From: Acidobacteria bacterium RIFCSPLOWO2_12_FULL_65_11
Lineage (GTDB): Bacteria > Acidobacteriota > Vicinamibacteria > Vicinamibacterales > CAVVIG01
Direction: 5' to 3'
DNA: 46,182 nt
NCBI GenBank assembly: GCA_001767495.1
Contig: MELA01000122.1
Coordinates: 1 to 46,182, forward strand
Shown: positions 17,201 to 24,814 of the stretch, one piece after another
How positions within the stretch are numbered: position 1 is the first letter of the stretch
How the letters are laid out: each line of letters begins with the position of its first letter
Translations under genes and position numbers: made by a program
The notes under the pieces: generated by a model
Databases searched by the model: none
Told to the model about the DNA's origin: nothing
The model's input: only the letters and a program-made list of their open reading frames with translations

Positions 17201-19451
17201 GGCGAGAGAACGGGTCAAGAAGATGCTCGCCGAGATCGCTGGCCTACTCGCTTGGCGACACTGCTTCAGCCGGATGACTGAACATGAACGGCAGCACCTC
17301 GTCGCATGGGCAAAATCCGTCAGGGCAGTCGGCAAAGGCACCGGCAAGTACGCGCCGCTCCATCGTGCCAACGCGCGCGAGCATCTGAATGAATGCCGGT
17401 CCGCCATTCCAGCTTGGGTCATGCCGCTCTATCGCGTCGCCGAAACGATCCAACCAGGAAGCGAGCTCTTTGACGTGGTGATCGTGGACGAGGCGAGCCA
17501 ATCGGGGCCTGAAGCCCTCCTGCTCGCCTACCTCGCGAAGAAATTGATCGTCGTCGGGGACGATAAACAGATCAGCCCGTCCCACGTAGGCGTCGACCGA
17601 GAAGACGTAATCCATCTGCGCAATCGACATCTCACGGATCTGCCACACCGGGACGCCTATGGACTGGAACAGAGTTTCTTCGATCTCGCCGAGATCCGTT
17701 ATCCAGGACGCATCCGTCTCCGCGAGCATTTCCGGTGCATGCCGGAAATCATTCAGTTTTCGAATCGGCTCTGCTATGCCGCCGAGCCATTGATTCCCTT
17801 GCGACAGTACGGGGCGAACCGACTCGATCCAGTCGTGATGACGAGACAGGTAGGCGACGGGTATCTCAAAGGGGTTCGCGCGTCCGTTATGAATCCGCCA
17901 GAGGCGGAGGCCGTTGCAACGTGGGTTCAGGAGGCCCTGCAAGATCCCAAGTACGCAGGCAAGACCTTCGGAGTGATCAGCCTGCTGGGTGAGGCGCAGG
18001 CGGCTCAGATCCAGCAGCTACTACTCCAACGAATCGGGCCAGAGGAAATGGAGAATCATGAGCTAGTTTGTGGTGATGCCTATGCTTTCCAGGGCGACGA
18101 ACGCGACGTCATGGTACTGAGCTTGGTCTCGGCGCTCGATTCCGAGCGCAGGATTGGAACGTTGACGACTGAAGCAGACCGACGTCGATTTAATGTTGCG
18201 GCGAGCCGCGCGCGGGATCAGATGGTTCTTTTTCACAGCGCGTCTCTGGGCGATCTGAGTCCAAAGTGCTTCCGATATCAACTGCTTGACTATTGCCAGA
18301 ACCCGGCGCCTGGATGGGGCGACGTTCCGGGCGTGTCGCTCGAGCAAATCGCTCAACTCGCGGCGACTGCCGACCGTAGATTCGTTCGGCCCCCGGACCC
18401 GTTCGACAGTTGGTTTGAGGTGGACGTCTATCTCAAGATCTGCGGCAAAGGGTACCGGGCCTTGCCGCAGCATGAAGCTGCCGGATATCGACTCGATCTC
18501 GTGGTCGAGAGCATGCGAAGCCGGGTCGCAGTCGAGTGCGACGGTGATTTTTGGCATGGTCCCGAACGATATGAGCAGGACGCCGCACGTCAGAGGGTAC
18601 TGGAGCGATGTGGTTGGACGTTCTGCCGAATTCGAGGGAGTGCGTTTGCAATCGATCCCGAAGCCGCGATGGAGCCAGTCTGGAAGACCCTAGCTGCACA
18701 AGAAGTCCAGGCTTCTCAAGCCAGACGCCCCACCCCTTGGGTAGCCGAGGCGAACCTCCCACGGGAACCCAGCGCTCAGGTTCCTGTCCCTGCCCCATCG
18801 CGAGACCGGGAGCGACAGCCGAATCTGGCTGGAGTCGTCCTCGATCTTCTCGACGAGGCCGAGGCGGAGCAACCGGACCCGCCCATGGCCAGGGCGGAGT
18901 CCGCTGCCTACTCCGAATGGCCAATCAGGCCGCTCCCCGATCCGACGGAGGCGCGCCTCACCGATGTCGTTGCCGGTCTCGTTTCGATCGTCGAACACGA
19001 GGGGCCGATGACTGTGCAGCGCGCCTGTCAAGTGTTCGTCAAGGCCTCTGGCGGCCAGCGCGTCGGCAAGAATTACCGAACAGCATTGCACCGCGCCCTG
19101 CATCGTGCTGAGCGCGACGGATACCTCGTGACTCGGGATGAACTTCACGTTCGAGACTTCGACGAATGGATCGTGCGCCTGACCGGTGCCCCGGTCGCTA
19201 TCGTCAGGCGTCGCGGCCCGCGTGAGTTTTCGGAGATACCTGCCTCGGAGCTGGCCGCCCTCATGCAAGAGCTGTCGGCGAAGGAGCCCGCACTCACCGG
19301 CATCGAGTTGTACCGGGAGGTTCTCGGATTTTACGAGACGCGCCGCATGACGGAAAACATCGCTAAGACGCTGCAGCACGTCGATAACAACCGACACGTT
19401 CTCCTGTTCGGTGCTGCGCCGGGTCCGGACAACACGCCTGCGAAGAGCTAG
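14280..19451 (+). CDS. Giant SF1 (Upf1-like) helicase fused to a Vsr/DUF559-type nuclease
   Basis: 1723 residues. Residues 1-370 have no clear family. Helicase domain 1A starts with [31 protein letters not shown] (Walker A 387-394), motif Ia is [10 protein letters not shown], and motif II [9 protein letters not shown] (D1070-E1071) with motif [13 protein letters not shown] comes about 680 residues later, so a large insertion with coiled-coil (around 465-520) splits domain 1. Domain 2 has [17 protein letters not shown] (motif V) and [16 protein letters not shown] (motif VI). Residues about 1375-1475 are a PD-(D/E)xK nuclease of the MTES_1575/DUF559 kind: E1380 in FEVDVYL, D1406 in [10 protein letters not shown] at 1419-1421 and [8 protein letters not shown]. 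A DUF3320-like winged helix follows (about 1560-1620). All key residues are present. The layout fits large helicase-nucleases found in defence islands; no named system is claimed. Confidence 0.85.
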   Translation: [1723 protein letters not shown]

Positions 19452-19496
19452 AAAGAATTTCTCAAGAGCGAAGGGGAGTGTAAAAGGGTTCTTCCC

Positions 19497-19916
19497 TCAC
19501 TCCCAGCCCCATTTCTTCGCTGCCGGGTCCCAGAGCGCCCAGCAGTCCTGGGCCAGGCCGCCGACTGTGAGGTCCGCCGGGAGATTGGAGTCCCGGCCGC
19601 TGCTGCTCGGCCGGACGATTTGATCGTTCGCATACCACGACGACTTCACGGTGCCCTTGTAGGGCGCCCGAGCGTCGTCGATGGCTTCGATGACAGCCGA
19701 ATCGATGTGGACGCGCCATTTGGCAACGCCGCCCTCGACGCCTGGGCCCGAGAAGGTCAGGTCATCCCCGTTTCGCTGAAAGTCCCGAACGGAACGATTC
19801 GAGGCGAGCTGTTGCGCAAACGACTCCCGCAGGCCATCCACGCCAGGCTTCCCGCAACCCGCCATCGTCAGCGCCGCGATGACTGCCGCAACCCGAAGAA
19901 CTCGATTCTTAGTCAT
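19497..19916 (-). CDS. Small lipoprotein, unknown function
   Basis: 139 residues with a lipoprotein signal (VLRVAAVIAALTMAGCGKP, lipidated cysteine at residue 21). The mature chain contains FAQQLASNRSVRDFQRNGDDLTFSGPGVEGGVAKWRVHIDSAVIEAIDDARAPYKGTVKSSWYANDQIV, which looks like a small beta-rich domain, and ends in WALWDPAAKKWGWE. No family recognised. It is the second gene of a two-gene operon: its ATG overlaps the AIM24 stop as TAATG, so translation is coupled. Confidence 0.75.
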   Translation of the reverse strand: MTKNRVLRVAAVIAALTMAGCGKPGVDGLRESFAQQLASNRSVRDFQRNGDDLTFSGPGVEGGVAKWRVHIDSAVIEAIDDARAPYKGTVKSSWYANDQIVRPSSSGRDSNLPADLTVGGLAQDCWALWDPAAKKWGWE

Positions 19917-20716
19917 TAGCTGTTGTCTCCGTCGAGGATGTTTCCCAGGCCGCCGAGGATGGAGCCCTCTTCACGCCCGCCGCGCCCCAGGCCCGGCACG
20001 GCGGAGACGATGCGATTGGCCAGCCGGCTCAGGGGAAGCGACTGCAGCCACACACGTCCGGGTCCTCGCAGCGTGGCGAAGAAGAGTCCTTCGCCCCCGA
20101 AGAGCGCCGACTTGATCTTGCCCACGTACTGAATGTCGTAGTTGACCGAGGGTTGCATACCCACGATGCACCCGGTATCCACGCGAATCAGTTCACCGGG
20201 AGCCAGCGTTCGTTCGTGCAGCGTGCCGCCGGCGTGGACAAACGCCCATCCGTCACCCTGCAGGCGCTGCATGATGAATCCCTCGCCGCCGAACAGGCCC
20301 ACGCCGAGCTTCCGCTGAAACGCGATGCCGATGCTGACACCCTTGGCCGCGGCGAGGAACGAGTCCTTCTGGGCGATCAACTCGCCGCCGATCTCGCTGA
20401 GGTGGATGGGAACGATCTTTCCGGGATACGGCGCGCCGAACGCGACCTTTCTCTTCTGGCCGCTCGTGTTGAGAAACACCGTCATGAACAGGGATTCCCC
20501 CGTGAGCAGGCGCTTGCCGGCACCCACGAGCGCGCCAAGAAATCCGCCCTGCTGGGGTGATCCGTCGCCAAAGATCGTCTCCATCTCGATGCCGTCGTCC
20601 ATGTACATCATGCCGCCGGCTTCGGCCACGGCGGCTTCGCGGGGGTCGAGCTCGACTTCCACAAACTGCATGTCGTCGCCATGAATCTTGTAATCAATCT
20701 CGTGCATTGGGGCCAT
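19916..20716 (-). CDS. AIM24 / TIGR00266 family protein
   Basis: 266 residues. The beta-rich AIM24 fold is evident from [39 protein letters not shown] at the start, [99 protein letters not shown] and the closing [65 protein letters not shown]-type region. The ATG at 20716 has AGAGGA 8 bases upstream. Family members are soluble, of unknown biochemical role; the yeast relative acts in mitochondrial inner-membrane organisation. Coupled to the lipoprotein gene downstream. Confidence 0.9.
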   Translation of the reverse strand: MAPMHEIDYKIHGDDMQFVEVELDPREAAVAEAGGMMYMDDGIEMETIFGDGSPQQGGFLGALVGAGKRLLTGESLFMTVFLNTSGQKRKVAFGAPYPGKIVPIHLSEIGGELIAQKDSFLAAAKGVSIGIAFQRKLGVGLFGGEGFIMQRLQGDGWAFVHAGGTLHERTLAPGELIRVDTGCIVGMQPSVNYDIQYVGKIKSALFGGEGLFFATLRGPGRVWLQSLPLSRLANRIVSAVPGLGRGGREEGSILGGLGNILDGDNS

Positions 20717-20813
20717 CTGGTTCCTCTTGGCAGCGTGTGAGGCGTAGGGTGCGATCGTCGGCCGCCATCATACACAAACGGCACTCGGGCTGGATCACGG
20801 CAGGCGTGAGGCA

Positions 20814-21296
20814 TCAGCCGCGGATCTTCGGTGTGAATCCGATCTGCCGGTGCGGCTTGCCCACAGGCTCGAGGAACGCGCGGAGGGCGGTGAACACCTG
20901 CCGCAGCTTCGCGTCGTGCCCGCCAACTCTGCGTTCAACGACGGCGAGCTTGGCAGCCAGTTCCGCACGCGTACGGGCGAACTCGCGAAGACGCAGGAAG
21001 GCGCGGACGACGAACACGCTCATTTCTACGGCACGGGAACTGTTCAGAACGGACGCCGCCATGATGGCGCCGTGCTCCGTGAATGCCCAGGGACGGACCG
21101 CCGAAAACCTCAGGCCGCGAAGGTGGTCACAATTTGTGACCACCTCGTCCCGCTCCACCTGGGTCAGTTGAAACCGGAAATCAGGCGGGAAGCGCTTCTC
21201 GTTGCGCTTCACCGACTGGTTGAAGGCCTTCGTCGTGACGCCGTAATTACCTCGTACTTCAGCTCTGGCGCCGTTGCAACTTCCGCGATCTGTCAT
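20814..21296 (-). CDS. ORF6N-domain protein, probably 5'-truncated
   Basis: 160 residues. From residue 18 the sequence NYGVTTKAFNQSVKRNEKRFPPDFRFQLT, then RFSAVRPWAFTEHGAIMAASVLNSSRAVEMSVFVVRAFLRLREF, matches the ORF6N DNA-binding domain found in phage and mobile-element regulators. Intact members begin with about 25 more residues ending in a DLAxLYGV-type stretch; here only the NYGV remains and the preceding 16 residues look unrelated. The C-terminal part is a helical tail. The gene may thus be a remnant or may use a non-standard N terminus. It is divergent from the hydrolase gene with a 36-bp gap. Confidence 0.7.
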   Translation of the reverse strand: MTDRGSCNGARAEVRGNYGVTTKAFNQSVKRNEKRFPPDFRFQLTQVERDEVVTNCDHLRGLRFSAVRPWAFTEHGAIMAASVLNSSRAVEMSVFVVRAFLRLREFARTRAELAAKLAVVERRVGGHDAKLRQVFTALRAFLEPVGKPHRQIGFTPKIRG

Positions 21297-21332
21297 TGGT
21301 TGGTGGTCGGTGCATCGTGCTTTAATAGCCGC

Positions 21333-22469
21333 ATGCTTCCACTGTTGCTGCTGCTCGCCGCCTCGGCCACCCTCGCCCAGAATCTACCGGCGGGTCAGAT
21401 CGTCGACGACGTGAAGTGCGCCGCGGACCCGGCGCAGAGCTACGCGCTGTACGTCCCATCCAGTTACACACCCGATCGCGAATGGCCGGCGATCCTCGCA
21501 TTCGACCCCGGTGGCCGCGGTCGCAATGGGGTGGAGCGCTACCAGGCCGCCGCCGAACAGTACGGCTTCATCGTCGCCGGGTCGAACAACTCGCGGAACG
21601 GACAGGCGAGCACCACGGCCGTGACGGCGATGTCGACCGATGTGATGACGCGCTTTCACATCGACATGAAGCGCGTCTATACGGCCGGCATGTCGGGCGG
21701 GGCGCGCGTGGCACTGGGCGTGGCCCTCGCTTCGTCTACCAAGATCGCCGGCGTCATGGCGTCGAGTGCCGGATACCCGGACGGCGTGGTGCGCAAGACG
21801 GTACCGTTTCCGATCTTCGCGACCGCAGGAACGGAAGACTTCAATCTCTACGAAATGCGCGAGCTCGATCGCGATCTCGCGACGCCGCACCGGCTGGCGA
21901 TCTTCAAAGGCGGGCACCTCTGGCTCTCGAGCGCACTGGCGCTCCAGGCCGTGGAGTGGATGGAGATTCAGGCGATGAGGACCGGTCTGAAGCCTCGCGA
22001 CGCGGGAGAGATCGATCAAATCTTCGACAAGCGCGTAGCGGTTATCGGCGCGGGGAACGACAAGGACACGTTTCTCGCTCTGCAGGGTCTGGTTGCGGAT
22101 TTCGAAGGGCTGAAGGACGTGTCGGCATTCAAGACTCGAGCCGCAGTGCTCGGTCGTGACAAGCGTGTGCTCGACGCGTTCAAGAACGATCGGGAGGATG
22201 ACGTGCGCGAACGAAAGACCTTGGCGTCCGTGTGGTCTGCGGAAGAGCGCCTCGATCTTCCAAAGCAGCGAGAGAATGCCCTGATTGAGCTTCGCCAGAA
22301 ATGGCAGCAGCTCTCGATGCAGGCCAACGGACCGGACGACTCCGTGGAACGGCGTCTCGCCCGTCGAGTGCTGAGCGGGCTCAGTGCCGGCGCGAGGACC
22401 ACCGACGAGGACTACCTGAAGATCATCCGCGAATACCGCGTAGCCCGTGGTGGGAGAGGCGGCAGATAG
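21333..22469 (+). CDS. Secreted alpha/beta-hydrolase (PHB-depolymerase/LpqC-like)
   Basis: 378 residues from ATG 21333, chosen because it gives a signal peptide directly (MLPLLLLLAASATLAQ). The hydrolase core shows SYALYVPSSYTPDREWPAILAFDPGGRG (oxyanion-loop region), the nucleophile elbow GMSGGAR (GxSxG), the acid region PIFATAGTEDFNL and a histidine in KGGHLWL, completing a Ser-Asp/Glu-His set in the expected order. The second half (about 220-378) is helical and charged (DKDTFLALQGLVADFEGL, KQRENALIELRQKWQQL) and not part of the usual fold. Esterase or peptidase activity in the periplasm is likely; the substrate is not known. Confidence 0.78.
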   Translation: MLPLLLLLAASATLAQNLPAGQIVDDVKCAADPAQSYALYVPSSYTPDREWPAILAFDPGGRGRNGVERYQAAAEQYGFIVAGSNNSRNGQASTTAVTAMSTDVMTRFHIDMKRVYTAGMSGGARVALGVALASSTKIAGVMASSAGYPDGVVRKTVPFPIFATAGTEDFNLYEMRELDRDLATPHRLAIFKGGHLWLSSALALQAVEWMEIQAMRTGLKPRDAGEIDQIFDKRVAVIGAGNDKDTFLALQGLVADFEGLKDVSAFKTRAAVLGRDKRVLDAFKNDREDDVRERKTLASVWSAEERLDLPKQRENALIELRQKWQQLSMQANGPDDSVERRLARRVLSGLSAGARTTDEDYLKIIREYRVARGGRGGR

Positions 22470-22519
22470 CGCGTTCACCTCAGGCCCTGATCGCTCGCGC
22501 TGCGTTGGGCCAGACGCGC

Positions 22520-23818
22520 GTGCATCGGACGCCCAAGCCTCTACCGCGCGGCGCCGTCACGCACGACTGGGCCTCGTTTCTGGGTCCGTCGCATAATGGC
22601 GTCTCCACCGAGACCCGGCTGAGCCGCACGCTGCCGCATCCCCTCGTCTGGGAATTCCCGAAAGGCACCGGATACGCGTCGCCGGCCGTCGCGGGCGGGC
22701 GCCTGGTGTGCATCCATCGTGTGGCCAACGAAGAGATCGTTGAGTGTCTGCACCCGGAGACCGGTGCAACCCTCTGGCGGTTTCGGTACGCGACGGCATT
22801 CGAGGACCGGTACGGGTACAACAACGGCCCGCGGTCGAGCCCGGTCATCGATGAGGGACGCGTCTACATTACAGGAGCAGAAGGGAAGCTGCACTGTCTG
22901 GACCTCGCATCCGGAACGCTGGCGTGGAAGCGGGATCTGCGTGCGGAGTACAAGGTCCCGCAGGATTTCTTCGGCACCGCCTCGACGCCGCTCGTCGAAG
23001 GGCGATTGCTGATTATCAACGTCGGCGCGCCAGGTGGACCGTCGGTGGTAGGTCTGGACAAGGCGACGGGGCGCGAAGTCTGGCGTGCAGGCACCGAGTG
23101 GGGCCCGAGCTACGCCTCACCGGTTCCGGCAGTGATGCACGGCCGGCGGCGCGTGTTTGTGTTTGCCGGCGGCGAGTCCCAACCTCCGACCGGCGGCCTG
23201 ATGTCGATCGACCCGGCGACCGGACGCGTAGACTTCACGTTTCCATGGCGAAGCCGCACCCACGAGTCGGTGAACGCCTCCTGCCCGGTGGTCTTCGACA
23301 GCAAGGTGTTCATCTCGGCGAGCTATCGCACGGGAAGCGCACTGCTCGAAGTGAGGCCGGACTTCACGCACCGCGTGGTGTGGACGACACAGGAGTTCGG
23401 ACTGCATTTCAACACGGCGATCCACCGCGACGGGCACCTGTACGGGTTTGACGGACGGAATGAACCGGATGCATCGCTCGCCTGCGTGAACGCAGCCACC
23501 GGCAAGATCGTGTGGCGCGAGACGCCCGAGTGGCCCGAGACGCTCGAAGGTGGCGGGATGAGGCAGCAGATCCTGGGAACCTTCAGGGGGTCGCTGCTCG
23601 CGGCCGACGGACAGTTCCTCTGCCTCGGAGAGCTCGGTCACCTGCTGTGGATGGACCTCACGCCCAAGGGCTACGAGCGCGTGTCGCGGGCGTGGCTGTT
23701 CCCCGCGCGCGAGTCGTGGACGCTGCCGGTCCTCAGCCGCGGCCTCCTGTACGTCGTCCAGAACACGCGGAATCTGCTGACGCCGCGGCGTTCGTGTACG
23801 CAGAAACTGCCACGGTAA
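22520..23818 (+). CDS. PQQ-like beta-propeller protein
   Basis: About 432 residues of repeated propeller blades of the PQQ/BamB type, each with the pattern VxALDxxTGxxxWR: ECLHPETGATLWRF, HCLDLASGTLAWKRDL, VGLDKATGREVWRAG, MSIDPATGRVDFTFPW, ACVNAATGKIVWRETP. The domain opens with HDWASFLGPSHNGVSTE, the usual beginning of this family. The start is uncertain: the frame is open far upstream into the hydrolase gene, and GTG 22520 is the first reasonable codon after that gene's stop. No signal peptide can be drawn from it, although most relatives are exported, so the 5' end may have been lost. The C-terminal tail also departs from relatives. Confidence 0.7.
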   Translation: MHRTPKPLPRGAVTHDWASFLGPSHNGVSTETRLSRTLPHPLVWEFPKGTGYASPAVAGGRLVCIHRVANEEIVECLHPETGATLWRFRYATAFEDRYGYNNGPRSSPVIDEGRVYITGAEGKLHCLDLASGTLAWKRDLRAEYKVPQDFFGTASTPLVEGRLLIINVGAPGGPSVVGLDKATGREVWRAGTEWGPSYASPVPAVMHGRRRVFVFAGGESQPPTGGLMSIDPATGRVDFTFPWRSRTHESVNASCPVVFDSKVFISASYRTGSALLEVRPDFTHRVVWTTQEFGLHFNTAIHRDGHLYGFDGRNEPDASLACVNAATGKIVWRETPEWPETLEGGGMRQQILGTFRGSLLAADGQFLCLGELGHLLWMDLTPKGYERVSRAWLFPARESWTLPVLSRGLLYVVQNTRNLLTPRRSCTQKLPR

Positions 23819-23891
23819 CGGGCCGAACCCTTAGAAATCCGGCGATTCCCGCAGGTTCTCCGTTGGCACGCCGCTCGCCACACCGCGGCGC

Positions 23892-24155
23892 GTGGCGCTG
23901 CCGTCCGCCCGCTACGAACCGCGGTGTCCCGCCGGGAGTGTGCTGTACCAAGTCGTGCGGGATCAGTTCGAGACCTTCCGCGCGCAGGGCGCGAGTCTGC
24001 GCGACGGGGACCGGCTGCCGCGGTTCGTCGAGCGGGAATTTCGCGCGTTTCTCCGGTGCGGCTGGCTGGCCGGCGGGTTCGCGCGGTTCGGCTGCGCGGC
24101 GTGCGGCCTGGATCGGTTCGTCGCGTTCGTGTAAGGGGCGCGGCTTTTGTCCGAC
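23892..24155 (+). pseudogene. IS91-type transposase, N-terminal zinc-binding fragment
   Basis: The frame from 23892 encodes VLYQVVRDQFETFRAQGASLRDGDRLPRFVEREFRAFLRCGWLAGGFARFGCAACGLDRFVAFV, the N-terminal zinc-binding domain (PF14319-like) of IS91/ISCR-type transposases. At about 24128 the frame is broken: a small deletion turns the expected FSCKGRGFCP into a stop, while CKGRGFCP continues one frame over up to about 24155. The catalytic HUH/tyrosine part is absent. It ends where the attC-like structure begins, so the rest was probably replaced by the cassette. Not functional. Confidence 0.8.
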
Positions 24156-24219
24156 GTTGCGAATGAGCCGCGCGCCGTCGCACTCTCAACGGCGCGTCGG
24201 CTCCATTCGCGTGTTGGCC
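24149..24219 (-). other. attC-like recombination site (integron cassette end)
   Basis: On the minus strand an imperfect hairpin with arms at 24210-24189 and 24178-24159 (20-22 bases, 10-base loop) has an extra base in one arm and a mismatch, as attC sites do. Its L-box-like parts AGCCGACGC and GCGCGGCT closely resemble those of aadA-type attC sites. Outer sequences GGCCAAC (24219-24213) and GTCGGAC (24155-24149) approximate the RYYYAAC and GTTRRRY cores with one mismatch each. It spans the 3' end of the DUF2442 gene, where cassette genes normally carry attC. No integrase or second site is seen in the window. Confidence 0.5.
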
Positions 24220-24530
24220 CGCGGGTCGACCGGTGGATCGGAAGTCGCAGCCCAACGACGAACCATCGCGGCGAGTTCCTCGCGATACTTCGGCCAGTCG
24301 TGGAGCGTTTCGGGATCGAAATCCGCACCGTTGGGCCACTGCAACGTCCCAAAGGTTGGATCGAGTTCAACGGTGTTGAATATCTGCAGATCCTGAAGCG
24401 GCCCAAATACTTCGCCTTCCAAGACCGGGCGGAAATCAATTCGTTGCTGACTCCCATCCGCGAACCGGAGTGTCAGCGTATACGGCCCCACGATTTCAAA
24501 TTGCTCCACGCGATGGATGGCGTGCCCCAT
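24186..24530 (-). CDS. DUF2442 domain protein
   Basis: 114 residues from ATG 24530 (a GGGAG box lies 8 bases upstream; a GTG at 24548 overlapping the previous stop is an alternative). The sequence VGPYTLTLRFADGSQQRIDFRPVLEGEVFGPLQDLQIFNTVELDPTFGTLQWPNGADFDPETLH is a textbook DUF2442 domain. The last residues (ARANTRMEPTRR) are encoded by the attC-like element. DUF2442 proteins commonly pair with DUF4160 proteins, as here, in a toxin-antitoxin-like arrangement of unproven activity. Confidence 0.88.
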   Translation of the reverse strand: MGHAIHRVEQFEIVGPYTLTLRFADGSQQRIDFRPVLEGEVFGPLQDLQIFNTVELDPTFGTLQWPNGADFDPETLHDWPKYREELAAMVRRWAATSDPPVDPRANTRMEPTRR

Positions 24531-24544
24531 GCGATTAGCTCCCT

Positions 24545-24814
24545 TCACCGCAATGGCTCAATCTTGAGCGGACGCCGGCCGGATTGCAAGAGTTCCCAAT
24601 CTCGCAGCAGTTCCGCATGATGGATCTCGGCCCAAGCCTCGACAAGGCGTTGCTGCGTCCGAGGAAGCCCGCCGCCAATACATTCGATTGGGTCCAGAGC
24701 GAACGTGGCCAGCGCGTCTTGATACAACGCATGGAAATGAGGCCGATGGTGAGGGGCGCCGACCTCCACGAACATTCGAATGACGATTCCGAAGAACCGC
24801 GACAGTTCCGGCAC
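24545..24814 (-). CDS. DUF4160 domain protein
   Basis: 89 residues, GTG start at 24814. PELSRFFGIVIRMFVEVGAPHHRPHFHALYQDALATFALDPIECIGGGLPRTQQRLVEAWAEIHHAELLRDWELLQSGR matches DUF4160, including the HHRPHFHA motif and the terminal EAWAExHxxEL helix. It is the upstream gene of the DUF4160/DUF2442 pair, and the two are separated by 14 bases or overlap by 4 depending on the start chosen. Proposed as a toxin-antitoxin-like module; its biochemical activity is unknown. Confidence 0.88.
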   Translation of the reverse strand: MPELSRFFGIVIRMFVEVGAPHHRPHFHALYQDALATFALDPIECIGGGLPRTQQRLVEAWAEIHHAELLRDWELLQSGRRPLKIEPLR

